A stretch of DNA of 64,000 nucleotides from VFJJ01 sp031362415. Its GTDB lineage: Bacteria; Actinomycetota; Acidimicrobiia; IMCC26256; VFJJ01. Position 1 is the stretch's first letter, and every line of letters begins with the position of its first letter. The position numbers and the translations under genes were made by a program. Location of the stretch: assembly GCA_031362415.1 (NCBI GenBank), contig JANLSK010000312.1, positions 1 to 64,000 of the forward strand, written 5' to 3'. The notes beneath the pieces are model-generated. The model worked only from the letters and a program-made list of their open reading frames with translations. It searched no databases and was not told the origin of the DNA. Below are positions 33,230 to 42,565 of this stretch, one piece after another.

Positions 33230-33302
33230 TCGCCCATCGGGCGGGGTACAAACGATGCAGGCCAGGAGGCCTCGCCCGAGACCTCGATGGAGGAGTCGCC
33301 TC

Positions 33303-34121
33303 ATGTTCGAGCACGTGATCATCCCGCTCGACCGCACCGAGGACGCTGAGCACGCGCTCGTCCCGGGTCGATGGCTGGCTGAGCGCCTCGGAGCGTCGGT
33401 CGTGCTGGTCAGCGCCGTCGCCGATCCCGACCACGTCGCCTCCCGCGAGACGTACCTGCGGGACGTGCTCGCCGAGACCGGACGCCCCGGTGTGGTGTCG
33501 GTCGGCGTCACGCTCGATCCGTCCACGACGATCCTGTCCGAGCATCGGCGCCATCCGGGATCGATCGTGTGCATGGCATCGCATGGATCGGGCCGGATGA
33601 CGGAGGCCACGTTCGGCAGCGTCACCGGTGACGTCGTGCGGCAGGTCGCCGGGCCCGTGCTGCTCGTGGGCCCCAACGTCGACCCGGAGCGGACGGCGTG
33701 GACGTCGCTGGCCGTCTGTCTCGACGGATCGGAGTTCGCCGAGGCGCTCCTGCCCCATGCGGGACCGCTCGTCGACCGCGCCAAGCTCGATCTCGTGCTC
33801 GTGGAGGTGATCGAGCCGGCAGCCGCAGCCGCGATCAGACGCGAGACCGACGGCGACCTCCTCGAAAGCGGCTACCTCGAGCGGATCGGGCACGCGCAGG
33901 CCAGCCAGGGACGGTCGGCGAACTGGGAAACGCTCCACGGAGCGCCGCCATCACGCGTGCTGGTCGCCTATGCCCTGACCGATCCCGGCCCCATCCTCGC
34001 GCTGGCCACGCACGGCCGGACCGGGCTGCGACGGATGCTCATGGGCAGCGTGGCCATGAGGGTCGTGCACGAGAGCCCGTCGCCGGTCCTGGTCGTCCAG
34101 GGTCCCCGAGACCTCGACTGA
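33303..34121 (+). CDS. Universal stress protein, two UspA domains
   Basis: The 272-residue protein has two UspA domains. The first starts MFEHVIIPLDRTEDAEHALV and ends in MASHGSGRMTEATFGSVTGD then VVRQVAGPVLLVGP; the second starts near residue 140 (TSLAVCLDGSEFAEALLPHA) and ends ATHGRTGLRRMLMGSVAMRV then SPVLVVQG. The G-2X-G-9X-G(S/T) ATP-binding pattern is kept in the second domain. Such proteins respond to starvation or low oxygen. GGAGGAG lies 9 bp before the ATG. A site-2-protease-like gene follows. Confidence 0.9.
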   Translation: MFEHVIIPLDRTEDAEHALVPGRWLAERLGASVVLVSAVADPDHVASRETYLRDVLAETGRPGVVSVGVTLDPSTTILSEHRRHPGSIVCMASHGSGRMTEATFGSVTGDVVRQVAGPVLLVGPNVDPERTAWTSLAVCLDGSEFAEALLPHAGPLVDRAKLDLVLVEVIEPAAAAAIRRETDGDLLESGYLERIGHAQASQGRSANWETLHGAPPSRVLVAYALTDPGPILALATHGRTGLRRMLMGSVAMRVVHESPSPVLVVQGPRDLD

Positions 34122-34135
34122 GATCACCTCCGGCC

Positions 34136-35274
34136 ATGACCGCACCCCCGCCACTCCCACCCGTCCCTCCGTCGCCCCGATCTCCCCGACCCGAGCGTCG
34201 GCTCGTCGGCATCGCGAGCTGTCGGTACCCGTCGGACGGATCGCCGGGATCCCCATCCGCCTGCACCTGACCTGGTGGCCCTGCTGGTCCTGCTGGCGTT
34301 GGGCTCCACGAATGCCGACGGCCCGGGCGTCGTCGAGGCGCTCCTCTGGCCGGTGATGGAGTTCGGGAGCGTCGTCGTGCACGAGCTGGCCCACAGCCTG
34401 GTGGCGGTGCGGCGTGGCGTACCCGTGGTCGGCATCGTGCTCTTGCCGATCGGTGGGGTCTCGAAGATGTCACGCCTGCCCGACCGGCCCCGCGACGAGC
34501 TGGCGATCGCCGCCGCCGAACCCGCGGCCAGCGCCGCTCTGGGGCTGGCCGCCGCGCTCGTCGTGCTGGTCGCCGGCCGCTCGCTCCTGCCGGCGAGCTT
34601 CAGCGACGGTCCCTACCTGACCCGCCTGGCCTGGATCAACGTGATGCTGGCGGGCTTCAACCTGATCCCCGCGTTCCCGCTCGACGGTGGACGAGTGCTG
34701 CGGGCATGGCTGGCCGGGCGCAGCACTCGAGACGGCCACCCGGCGAGCGGCCTCGCTGGGCTGGATCCTCGGGTCGGCCATGATCGCCGTCGGCGTCTTG
34801 ACCAACGTGTGGTTGATGATCATCGGCGTCTTCGTGCTCTTCGGCGGAGCGGCCGAGGAGGCGGCGACGATCCTCCACGTCCGGATGCAGGGCCTGAGTG
34901 TCATCGACGCCATGCGCGCCCCGGTCGCAACCATCGACGACCGCGCCGATGTGGGCTCGGCTCGGGCCACGGCTCGGGCGGCGCGCCAGCCCGTGGTCCC
35001 CGTCACCCACGACGGCCGCTACACCGGCGTGCTCGACATGCGTGACGCTGCGGTGGGCACACCGATGTCACCCATCGGCGCTCTCATCGACCACGATGCT
35101 CCGGTCCTGCACCCCGCCGAAGCGCTCGACCACGCCGTGGAGGACGAGCTGTGGCCGTCAGGCCATCCGGCGCTGGCCGTGGTCGATGCCGAGGGCCGGG
35201 TGGTCGGCGTGCTCGGTACCGACGACCTGGCCGGCGTCGTCGAGCGGGCTGGACACCGACACCCTCTCCGCTGA
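34136..35274 (+). pseudogene. Site-2 protease (M50 family) with CBS-like C-terminal domain, frameshifted
   Basis: Three frames are needed to read this gene. VGRIAGIPIRLHLTW (the usual M50 N-terminus) is in one frame near 34235; at about 34272 a one-base loss shifts to ALLVLLALG, with VVVHELAHSLVAVRRG (zinc HExxH) and NLIPAFPLDGGRVLRAWLAG (third ligand). Near 34725 a one-base gain restores the first frame: ETATRRAASLGWILGSAMIA, followed by two CBS-like repeats to 35274. All catalytic motifs survive, so this is either a recent pseudogene or a pair of compensating sequencing errors. An intact protein would be an intramembrane metalloprotease of about 375 residues. The 5' limit is uncertain. Confidence 0.7.
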
Positions 35275-35286
35275 CGACAGCCGGGG

Positions 35287-35751
35287 TCAGACCCGGGCGA
35301 CCTTGGTCCAGGCGCTGACCGGCTCGGCCCCGGCCTGGTACTCGAGCACCTGCACGTCGAACTGGATCGGCAACAGGTACCGCACGTAGAACGCGTGCAC
35401 CGTGACCGTGGGCCCCACCAAATCGTCGTAGATCTTCAGGCTCACCCGAGGGTCGCGGGCCTGCCACTCCTGGCATCGGGCGAGGATCCGGTCGACCTCG
35501 GCCCGATCGTCCATGAGCAGACCCAGGTGGTCGTAGCCGGGCGACGCGATCGGCTTCTTGCTCTCGGCGCACAGGATGAACTGACCCTCGTCGACCTTGA
35601 GGAACAGGCAGTCCTGGCCGACGACGTTCACGTCGGACGTCTCCCAGCCGAACACGTCGCTGTAGAAGGCGCCGATCTCGTCGCGCAGGGTGCGGTCGAG
35701 CACCCCGATGGGATAGGTCAACTCCATGTGGTTGAAGCGCATGTTCGCCAT
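35287..35751 (-). CDS. VOC-family protein (glyoxalase/dioxygenase fold)
   Basis: The 154-residue protein has the vicinal-oxygen-chelate fold: FNHMELTYPIGVLDRTLRDE, then IGAFYSDVFGWETSDVNVVG, which is the FY.dvFGW signature, and PGYDHLGLLMDDRAEVDRIL near residue 70. The N-terminal His and the His of DHLG could be metal ligands. The reaction is unknown. It is the last of three leftward genes (AMP ligase, VOC, VOC), suggesting a shared catabolic pathway. Confidence 0.75.
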   Translation of the reverse strand: MANMRFNHMELTYPIGVLDRTLRDEIGAFYSDVFGWETSDVNVVGQDCLFLKVDEGQFILCAESKKPIASPGYDHLGLLMDDRAEVDRILARCQEWQARDPRVSLKIYDDLVGPTVTVHAFYVRYLLPIQFDVQVLEYQAGAEPVSAWTKVARV

Positions 35752-35790
35752 GGCCGCATGCTCTCACGGCCCGACGTCTCCCGCCCATCC

Positions 35791-36345
35791 TCAGCGGGGG
35801 TGCTCGGGGAGGTAGTGCTGGAGCTCGACGTGCTGACCGATCGTGAGGAAGCCCGCGGCCACGACATCGGTGTGCACGAACGCCTGGACGAACGTGTCGC
35901 CGAACGAGCCCGGGTCGCCCGGGCGGAACACGGCCCGCACACCGAGACGGCCCACCAGCTCGGGATGGTTGTCGCCGGCATCGGCGATCCGGGCCACGGC
36001 CGCTTCCCACGAATCGAGAGCCGCGAACCCGATGCCGAAGTGGAAGGCCCGCTGCGGCGCCCGGGCGAGCAGCCCGAGGTACGACCTCCCGGCCTCGCCG
36101 TCGAGCGACCCGGCCAGAGCCTGCTCGAAGGCCCACTGCTCCGGCGTCACCTCGGATGCGTAGATCGCGTTGTCGAGGTAATCGCCGGTGGCCGGGTCGA
36201 CCCGGACCGACAGGAAGGGGCCACCGCTGTCACGGTGCTCGCAGCCCAGGAGCTCGAACACCAGCTTGGCCAGCTCACGCTCGCCGGGGCGATACACCAT
36301 CTCGATGTGGTTGAGCATCCGGTCGGCCGTCACCGAGATCGCCAT
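35791..36345 (-). CDS. VOC-like protein
   Basis: The 184-residue protein probably has a diverged VOC fold: LNHIEMVYRPGERELAKLVF then ELLGCEHRDSGGPFLSVRV, with a later FHFGIGFAALDSWEAAVARI matching the second half. It contains about 35 extra residues in the middle. AGGGAG precedes the ATG by 7 bp. No catalytic function can be read from it. The 83 bp upstream, back to the ligase gene, contain a GC-rich dyad near 36400 (CCGGGCCGGGGCCCG). Confidence 0.6.
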   Translation of the reverse strand: MAISVTADRMLNHIEMVYRPGERELAKLVFELLGCEHRDSGGPFLSVRVDPATGDYLDNAIYASEVTPEQWAFEQALAGSLDGEAGRSYLGLLARAPQRAFHFGIGFAALDSWEAAVARIADAGDNHPELVGRLGVRAVFRPGDPGSFGDTFVQAFVHTDVVAAGFLTIGQHVELQHYLPEHPR

Positions 36346-36428
36346 GGTCGCTCCCTGTCAGATCGGCTCGGGCAGGCCGGGCTCGGGGGCTCCGGGCCGG
36401 GGCCCGTGCCCAGACTGGCACCTGCGGA

Positions 36429-37985
36429 TCATGCGCCGCCATCGGTCTGAGTACCCAGCTCCTCAAAACGCTGTCGTACCAAGGCTTTCTGGACCTTCTG
36501 GGTCGCCCCCGCCTTGGGCAGTTCGTCGACGAACATCACGTGCCGGGGCTTCTTGTACGACGCCAGACGGGCGGCGCAGTGGTCGACGACCATCTCGGCG
36601 CTCACCCGTCCCACCGCCGACGGGTCGAGGATCACCGCCGCCAGCGCCGCCTCGCCCCAGCGAGCGTCGGGAACGCCCACCACGGACGCCTCGAGGACCC
36701 CGTCGATCTCGAGGATGGCCCGCTCCAGCTCGCTGGGGAAGATCGACTCCCCACCTGAACGGATGACCTCCTTGAGCCGTCCACAGATGTACAAGAAGCC
36801 GTCCTCGTCGGCGGTCGCCAGGTCGCCGGTGTGATACCAGCCGTCGTGAAGGGCGCGGGCCGTCTCCTCGGGATTCTCGAAGTACCCCGACAGGAGATAG
36901 TCGTTGCGGACCACGAGCTCACCGGCGTCTCCGGGCGCGGCCTCGTGGCCCGTCGCCGGATCGAGGAGGCGCACGTCGACCCCGATGGGCGCCCGTCCGA
37001 TCGACGACGGACGCCGGCGCGACTCCTCGGCCGGCAGGATCGTGCACGGCCCGGCTTCCGAGGAGCCGTAGTGGATGCGGATGCCGTCGACACCGAAGGT
37101 CGCGCAGGCCGCCTCCACGTCGTCGCGGCTCATGGCCGACGTGCCGCTGTCGAGGTGCACCAGCGACGAGAGGTCGTAGCGAGCGATTTCAGGGAACTGC
37201 ACGACCGCCCGCAGCATCTCGGGTATTCCGTAGAACTGGGTGCAACGCTCGTGCTCGATGGCCCCGGCGATCTCGTCGGGCGCCGCTCGAGCCAGCAGGA
37301 CGACCGTCGCCCGGTTGCGCCAAAAGCTCAGGCTCAGCGCCCAGCCCGACATGTGGAACCAGGGGAAGGCCACCAAGCCGATGTCGTCCTCACCCGTCCC
37401 CCGAGCGCTCATCACCGGTTGGGCGGTCTGGAGCACGTAGTCGCGGTGCGAGTGCACGGCGCCCTTGGGAGCGCCCGTGGTCCCGCTCGTGAAGAAAATC
37501 ACATGGGGATCGGTCTCGGCGACGGGATACCCGGGCTCGTCGCCCGACTCCCGGGCCAACAGCTCCTCGTGCTCGTCGGTGCCGAACACCGTGACGAGCG
37601 CAAGATCGGCAACCGTGGCCCGAATCGTCGGCAGCATGTGCACGAACGAGTCGTCGATGACGAGGGCTCGGGGTCGACACGCCTGGAGTGCCGCAACGAC
37701 CTCGTCGGACCGGAACCGGGCGTTCACCGGGACCACGACCGCACCCCGCTTGAGTGCCCCGAAGAACACCGCACCCCATTCGGTGTTGTTGAACATCAGC
37801 ACGGCGACCCGGTCGCCCCGCTCGACGCCGTGGCGCGCCAACAGGTGGGCGAAACGGTTGGCCCGCACGTTCAACTCGCCGAAGGTGACCACCTCGCGTC
37901 GCGTTCCGTCGCGGAAGATGGTGGCCGGGCGATCGGGAACCACCGCCGCGGCCCGTCGAAGGATCTCACCGAGCACCAAGGCCAT
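36429..37985 (-). CDS. AMP-dependent acyl-CoA synthetase
   Basis: The 518-residue adenylate-forming enzyme shows FFTSGTTGAPKGAVHSHRDY near residue 165, HYGSSEAG near 300, GWYHTGDLATADEDGFLYIC near 385 and GRLKEVIRSGGESIFPSELE. The final motif, normally PxTxxGKxxK, reads PKAGATQKVQK, which keeps the catalytic Lys but replaces the Gly before it. It should make an acyl-CoA, perhaps a medium-chain or aromatic one. It leads a leftward group with two VOC proteins. Its start at 37985 is 108 bp from the end of the sigma/anti-sigma fusion gene on the same strand. Confidence 0.88.
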   Translation of the reverse strand: MALVLGEILRRAAAVVPDRPATIFRDGTRREVVTFGELNVRANRFAHLLARHGVERGDRVAVLMFNNTEWGAVFFGALKRGAVVVPVNARFRSDEVVAALQACRPRALVIDDSFVHMLPTIRATVADLALVTVFGTDEHEELLARESGDEPGYPVAETDPHVIFFTSGTTGAPKGAVHSHRDYVLQTAQPVMSARGTGEDDIGLVAFPWFHMSGWALSLSFWRNRATVVLLARAAPDEIAGAIEHERCTQFYGIPEMLRAVVQFPEIARYDLSSLVHLDSGTSAMSRDDVEAACATFGVDGIRIHYGSSEAGPCTILPAEESRRRPSSIGRAPIGVDVRLLDPATGHEAAPGDAGELVVRNDYLLSGYFENPEETARALHDGWYHTGDLATADEDGFLYICGRLKEVIRSGGESIFPSELERAILEIDGVLEASVVGVPDARWGEAALAAVILDPSAVGRVSAEMVVDHCAARLASYKKPRHVMFVDELPKAGATQKVQKALVRQRFEELGTQTDGGA

Positions 37986-38093
37986 GGCGGTGAGTCTGCG
38001 GGGGCCGACGGCTGCTTGTCGACCCGTCGACGCTCACGCGCCCCGGCGGTCCTCTCGACGGCGGCACTGCTCGACTGCCGCACTGCTCGAGGC

Positions 38094-39908
38094 TCAACCA
38101 GCGCCTGGTTGCGGGGGGATCGGCGGCACGGGTGGCACCGGCGGTGCCATCGTGGTGGTGGTCGTGGGTGCCATCGTCGTGGTGGTCGTGGGTGCCATCG
38201 TCGTCGTGGTCGTGGGAGCCATCGTCGTCGTGGTCGTGGGAGCCACCGTGGTCGTCGTGGTGGGCGCCACCGTGGTCGTCGTGGTGTGCCGAGGGCGTCG
38301 GGTGGTCGTGGTGGGAGCCACCGTGGTCGTCGTGGTGGGCGCCACCGTGGTCGTGGTGGTGGTCGTGGCCGATGTGATCGTGGTCGATGGCGCCCGGGTC
38401 GTCGGTGGGCTGACCGTGCTCGACGTGACCGTTGCCGGAGTGGTGACGACCGTCGTCGTGCCCGGGGTCGATCGGGTACCGGTGGTCGTGCCGGTCGTGG
38501 TTCCGGGCCCGGTGCCGCTGGTGGTGCCGGGGCCGCTCGGGGTGTCGTCGACAACCACGGCCGGCGCGAGAGCTTCGGTCGTGGTTACCGGACGGACGAG
38601 CGGTCGGGTGCTCGAGTCGGGGATCGTGGTGGTCGGGGCCGGGCCCACGGCACTGTCCGACTCCGACAGCGCTGCGTGGGATGAAGTCGTCACCCGGTCG
38701 GTCGATGCCACCGCACCGGCTTCGTCGGGACCGTTCCCATCGGGCTCCACCGTGTTCACCACGGCCGGCGCCGAGGAGCTGCCGACGACCTCGATGTCGA
38801 CGACCGAGGCGTCACCGCTCGAGTCGGGGCCCGCAGTGCTCGTCCGAGCCGCCAAGATCCCACCCAGGGTGGCGCTCGATCCGACCGCCGCCAACATGAC
38901 CGCCGCGGCCCAGCGACGACGGGGCCGGCGCATGGAGGCGACCGGGAGAGCGGGAGAACCGGTTCGCGACGATCGGACGGCGAAGAGCCCCGGCGCTCGT
39001 CGTCGCCCGTCTGACGACAGGTCGATCACCGAGGCGCCGCCACCGTCGGCAAGCGCTGCGTCAACCGCTTCCGTCTCGACCATGGTGGACATGGACGAAC
39101 CGGCACCGAGCGTGTCCGCACCGGCTGACCCGGAGACCCCGACCACCGCGCCCCCCGAACGGGATGCCCTGATGGCCTTGAGATAGGGCCGGACAGCCGA
39201 CACCGTGCCGAGCGCGATCGGAGCGACGCTGCGGGCCAGGGCCCGGGCCACGTGGCTCACGTCGTCCGAGGCCCGCTGACATGCCGAGCACTCGGTGACG
39301 TGAGCCTCAACCAGCTCGATCTGCTGACGCGACAACGCCTTGCGGGTGCGGGCCGGTAACAGGGCAGCGATCTCGCGGCAGTCGTCGGGGCAGTCGTGCT
39401 GATAGTCGCGGATGTACGCCTGGCGGAAGGCTTCCCGCGCCCGACCGACCAACGGTTCGACGGCACGTACGTTGAGCCCCACATGCGTCGCGACATCGAC
39501 GGCTGGGGCGCCCTCGACATCGACGTGCCAGAGCGCCGTCTGCCAGCGTTGCGACAACGTTCCGAACGCTCTGACGGCTCGCTCGGCCGACGGATCGAGG
39601 GGGCGGGGCGCCGGGCGGCGGCGCGTTCGGTGCTCGTCAGCGAGGGTCCGGACGATGCCGAGAGCGAACGGACGGAAGGCCGAGGCGAGCTCGGTGTCGT
39701 GCCGGACACCGGCAGCGATCCGGCGCTCCAACTCGGGGAGACAACTCGGGGCGTCGACCCCTTCGGGGAGCACCTGACGGAGGTACAGGAGCAGGGCCGG
39801 CTGATGCCGGAGAATCAAGGCGTCCAACGCATCGGGGTCGCCGGAACGGGCTGCGGCAACGAGGGCCGGATCGGAGTTTGGATGCAGTTTGTCGGGCATC
39901 CCAGTCAT
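38094..39908 (-). CDS. ECF sigma factor fused to zinc anti-sigma domain, membrane helix and Thr/Pro tail
   Basis: One 604-residue chain has four parts. Residues about 12-165 match a sigma-70 ECF factor: DPALVAAARSGDPDALDALI for region 2 and FGTLSQRWQTALWHVDVEGA then VDVATHVGLNVRAVEPLVGR for region 4. Residues 173-210 give a zinc anti-sigma domain with His 203, Cys 207, Cys 210 (HVTECSAC) and upstream Cys 173/177. A helix at about 333-353 (WAAAVMLAAVGSSATLGGIL) crosses the membrane. The rest, to residue 604, is a Thr/Pro/Ala tail with tandem TTTTTVAP/TTTTTMAP units. A membrane-held, self-regulated sigma factor is the natural inference. Start at 39908; open frame upstream is not conserved. Confidence 0.75.
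   Translation of the reverse strand: MTGMPDKLHPNSDPALVAAARSGDPDALDALILRHQPALLLYLRQVLPEGVDAPSCLPELERRIAAGVRHDTELASAFRPFALGIVRTLADEHRTRRRPAPRPLDPSAERAVRAFGTLSQRWQTALWHVDVEGAPAVDVATHVGLNVRAVEPLVGRAREAFRQAYIRDYQHDCPDDCREIAALLPARTRKALSRQQIELVEAHVTECSACQRASDDVSHVARALARSVAPIALGTVSAVRPYLKAIRASRSGGAVVGVSGSAGADTLGAGSSMSTMVETEAVDAALADGGGASVIDLSSDGRRRAPGLFAVRSSRTGSPALPVASMRRPRRRWAAAVMLAAVGSSATLGGILAARTSTAGPDSSGDASVVDIEVVGSSSAPAVVNTVEPDGNGPDEAGAVASTDRVTTSSHAALSESDSAVGPAPTTTIPDSSTRPLVRPVTTTEALAPAVVVDDTPSGPGTTSGTGPGTTTGTTTGTRSTPGTTTVVTTPATVTSSTVSPPTTRAPSTTITSATTTTTTTVAPTTTTTVAPTTTTRRPRHTTTTTVAPTTTTTVAPTTTTTMAPTTTTTMAPTTTTTMAPTTTTTMAPPVPPVPPIPPQPGAG
38137..38380. repeat. Tandem low-complexity repeat encoding Thr/Pro tail
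   Basis: Units of 24-30 bp, built on GTGGTGGTCGTGGGTGCCAT and GTGGTCGTCGTGGTGGGCGC, repeat about nine times. On the minus strand they encode APTTTTTM/V blocks at the C-terminus of the sigma/anti-sigma fusion. Identical neighbours suggest copy-number variation between strains. Confidence 0.8.
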
Positions 39909-40081
39909 GGTCGGGATTGTAGTACTCCGACCCGTCGAGCGCACTGCGTGAACAGTCTCCTGCTTTCGCTCACACTCCGCATCGGTGGCAGACGTCCCCG
40001 ATGGAACAGGTGCGGCGGGGCCTGCGGGTGCTGCGCCGGACGCCGGACGCCGGACGCCTGCGGGGGCTGCCGGCTCAGGGC

Positions 40082-41536
40082 TCAGGCCTCGACGGCCGTC
40101 CCGGCGAAGAACTCGGGGGCCACGGCCGTGAGCATGTTCCGGGGGTTGTCGTGCACGAAGGCCCGGAACTGCTCCTCGGTGAGCACTCCGTCCTCGACGA
40201 GCTCCCAGGCCTCGGCCAGGGTCGAGGCCATGTCGGTGACGTCCCAGTGGCCGATGTCGGACGAGAAGATCGGGCGCAGCGTCTTCGGCAGCGCGGGCGA
40301 GAACGCGAACGCCAACGTACGGTCGTCGGCCTCGCAGCCGAAGTAGAAGTGATCGGCGAACAACGACACGAGCTCGTCCTCGTCGGCAGCATCCACGAAG
40401 CGCCAGTCGTCGAGATGCGCCGGCGGCGCGCCCATCGCCGGGAGCAGCCGGGCGTCGGCTTCGAGGCCCGCCCGGTCGCGACCCTCGGGCACGAGGCCCC
40501 GGCCGTGCTTCTCGAGCAGATCGACGAGCAGATCCCAGTCGATCGCCTCGGGGGAGAGCTCGTGGATGGCCGTCCCGTTGCGCTTCTCCCAGTGCTCGAC
40601 CATGTCGGTCATCAACGTCGTGGCCCAGTTCACACCGCACTCGAGGACACCGATGGGCAGCCGCGGGAAGCGCCGCGTGACCCCGCCCATGAACAACGAC
40701 TTGGCCTGGTGGTACATCTTCTCAGCGATCGCCCCGATGTGGTTGTACGAGTAGCTCGTGGTCGACGTGAAGTTGTTGGGCGCGATCTGGCCGATGCCAC
40801 CGTGGGCTGTGACCGCGAAGCCGAGGCGCTCGAAGGTGGCCCACACCGGGTCGTAGTCGTGGGCGCTGTCGAGACCGAACGTGTCGAACCAATGGGTCTG
40901 GCCGGGCATGAGGAACGGCGACGCGTGCCCGTCGAGCGGCTCGGGGATGCGCCGATACACCCCCTCGGGGATCACCGCCACCTTGAGCCCCATGGCCTTG
41001 GCGTGCTCGAGCTCGGCGATGGCCTCGGCCGGGGTGTGCATGGGGATGATCGCAGCCACCGTGAGGTGGTGGGCGAAGGGCCGGTAGGTCTCGGCGTAGA
41101 AGGTGTTCCAGCCGCGACACAGCGCCTCTCGGAGCTCGTCGTCGTCAGGCGCTGCGGAACCCAGCGACTTGCTGCCGTAGAGCACGGCGAAATCGATACC
41201 GAGCTCGCCCATGCGCTCGACGAGCAGGCGGGGCAGGACGGCCGTCGCCAGGTCGAGCGTGTTCCTGGCCGGCGTGGCCCACCAGGCCGACTGCGGAAAC
41301 CCATGGCGCACACGGGCTTCCGGCGATCCGGAACCCAGGATGCGGGCCATCTCGGTGCCCCGCTCGCGGTACCGGTCGAACAGCGGCTGGCCCATCGCCT
41401 CACGAAGGAACGGCTCGACGGCGGGCAGATACTCCTGCACGTGACCGTCGCAGTCGATGACCGGGTGCGTCAGCTGCTCGCGTACGGACTGCGAGCGCGA
41501 ATGCTCACCGGGTAGCCGAGTCGGCCGCTGCGTCAT
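40082..41536 (-). CDS. Amidohydrolase family protein (ACMSD-like)
   Basis: The 484-residue metal-dependent hydrolase or decarboxylase begins VIDCDGHVQEYLPAVEPFLR near residue 27, the DxDxHxxE signature of amidohydrolase-2 proteins. VTAHGGIGQIAPNNF near 250 carries a middle metal His, and FSSDIGHWDVTDMASTLAEA near 420 the catalytic Asp and helix. Relatives act on carboxylated aromatics or amides. The start MTQRPT follows ATGGGGAT. The mycofactocin-type SDR ends 69 bp away on the same strand. The 173-bp gap beyond 39908 shows only short GCCGGAC repeats. Confidence 0.82.
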   Translation of the reverse strand: MTQRPTRLPGEHSRSQSVREQLTHPVIDCDGHVQEYLPAVEPFLREAMGQPLFDRYRERGTEMARILGSGSPEARVRHGFPQSAWWATPARNTLDLATAVLPRLLVERMGELGIDFAVLYGSKSLGSAAPDDDELREALCRGWNTFYAETYRPFAHHLTVAAIIPMHTPAEAIAELEHAKAMGLKVAVIPEGVYRRIPEPLDGHASPFLMPGQTHWFDTFGLDSAHDYDPVWATFERLGFAVTAHGGIGQIAPNNFTSTTSYSYNHIGAIAEKMYHQAKSLFMGGVTRRFPRLPIGVLECGVNWATTLMTDMVEHWEKRNGTAIHELSPEAIDWDLLVDLLEKHGRGLVPEGRDRAGLEADARLLPAMGAPPAHLDDWRFVDAADEDELVSLFADHFYFGCEADDRTLAFAFSPALPKTLRPIFSSDIGHWDVTDMASTLAEAWELVEDGVLTEEQFRAFVHDNPRNMLTAVAPEFFAGTAVEA

Positions 41537-41605
41537 GGGATCCCCATCTCGTCGATCTCGTCGTGCCGGTCGGGATGGTCGGCCGGTCGGGGCCGTCGGG
41601 ACCAC

Positions 41606-42448
41606 TCAGCTCGCGACGTTGCCGGCGTTGGGCTTGATCATCGCGCCGGCGTCGACGATCAGCGTGTGCCCGGTGACCCACATGGCGTCACTCGAGAGCA
41701 GGTACACGACCGCCGGCGTGGTCGACTCCTCGGGCTTCACCAAGCCCGCGCCGAGCAGGTCCATCCCGTCGAACTGGCTGAACATGTCGGCCCGGGTGAG
41801 CCCGTTGGCTTCGGCGAACGAGTCGACCATCGGCGAGTCGACCGCACCGGGACAGATCATGTTCACCCGGATCCCGTAGGGGCCGAGCTCGTTGGCGAGA
41901 CCCTTGCCCAGGCCGATCACCCCGTGCTTGGCCGCACCGTAGGAGGTGAGCCAGGGGAAGGTCATGAGCCCCGCGGTGCTCGAGGTGAGCACGAGCGCCC
42001 CGCCCCGTCCGGCCTTGATGATCTCGGGAACCACGTACTTGACGGTGAGGAACGTGCCCGTGAGGTTGACGGCGATGATGTCGTTCCAGTGCTCCTCGTC
42101 GGTGTTCCAGACCTCGCGGGTGAGCGGCATGGCTCCCTGCTGGGCCACGAGGTAGTTGATGGCACCGAAGGCGTCGATCGTCTCGCTCACGCCTGCTCGC
42201 ACCTGGGCCGAGTCGCGCACGTCGACCACCACCGCCAAGGCCTCGCCGCCGACATCTTTCACCAGGCGCACCGTCTCGTCGAGGTCGTCGCGCGACGCCA
42301 TGCGGAACGGCGGGCTCGTGGTGGCGTCGTTGGCGATGTCCCACAGGGCGACCCGACAGCCTTCCCGGGCCAGCGCCACGGCGTGGCTGCGCCCCTGACC
42401 CCGGGCCCCTCCCGTGATCACCGCGACCTTCCCGTCGAACTTCCCCAC
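41606..42448 (-). CDS. SDR oxidoreductase, mycofactocin-coupled type
   Basis: The 280-residue dehydrogenase has KVAVITGGARGQGRSHAVAL, then a 15-residue insertion after beta 2 (NDATTSPPFRMASRDDLDE) and TVRLVKDVGGEALAVVVDVR. ARGQGRSHA and this insertion mark the SDR group whose bound nicotinamide is reoxidised by mycofactocin. Catalytic residues are TSSTAGLMTF and YGAAKHG near residue 165. GTG start with GAGGAGGG about 10 bp upstream. The link to mycofactocin is by family; no mft gene is in the window. It probably oxidises an alcohol in the neighbouring catabolic set. Confidence 0.85.
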   Translation of the reverse strand: MGKFDGKVAVITGGARGQGRSHAVALAREGCRVALWDIANDATTSPPFRMASRDDLDETVRLVKDVGGEALAVVVDVRDSAQVRAGVSETIDAFGAINYLVAQQGAMPLTREVWNTDEEHWNDIIAVNLTGTFLTVKYVVPEIIKAGRGGALVLTSSTAGLMTFPWLTSYGAAKHGVIGLGKGLANELGPYGIRVNMICPGAVDSPMVDSFAEANGLTRADMFSQFDGMDLLGAGLVKPEESTTPAVVYLLSSDAMWVTGHTLIVDAGAMIKPNAGNVAS

Positions 42449-42565
42449 GACCAGCCCTCCTCGCCCGTCTCCGAGCCGTTGGCGTCACTCGACCAGCGAT
42501 CCGTTCTACCACCCACTGGCGACGGGAGGTAGCCGGCGGCCCATGACCCGTGGTAGGCACCGGGC

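Noticed and set aside
38137..38380. Possible CRISPR array
   Set aside because: The units are low-complexity, of uneven length and without unique spacers, and they encode a Thr/Pro tail in frame.
39909..40640. Upstream extension of the sigma/anti-sigma fusion frame
   Set aside because: The frame is open only because of high GC; it overlaps the amidohydrolase coding sequence and has no conserved residues before the Met at 39908.
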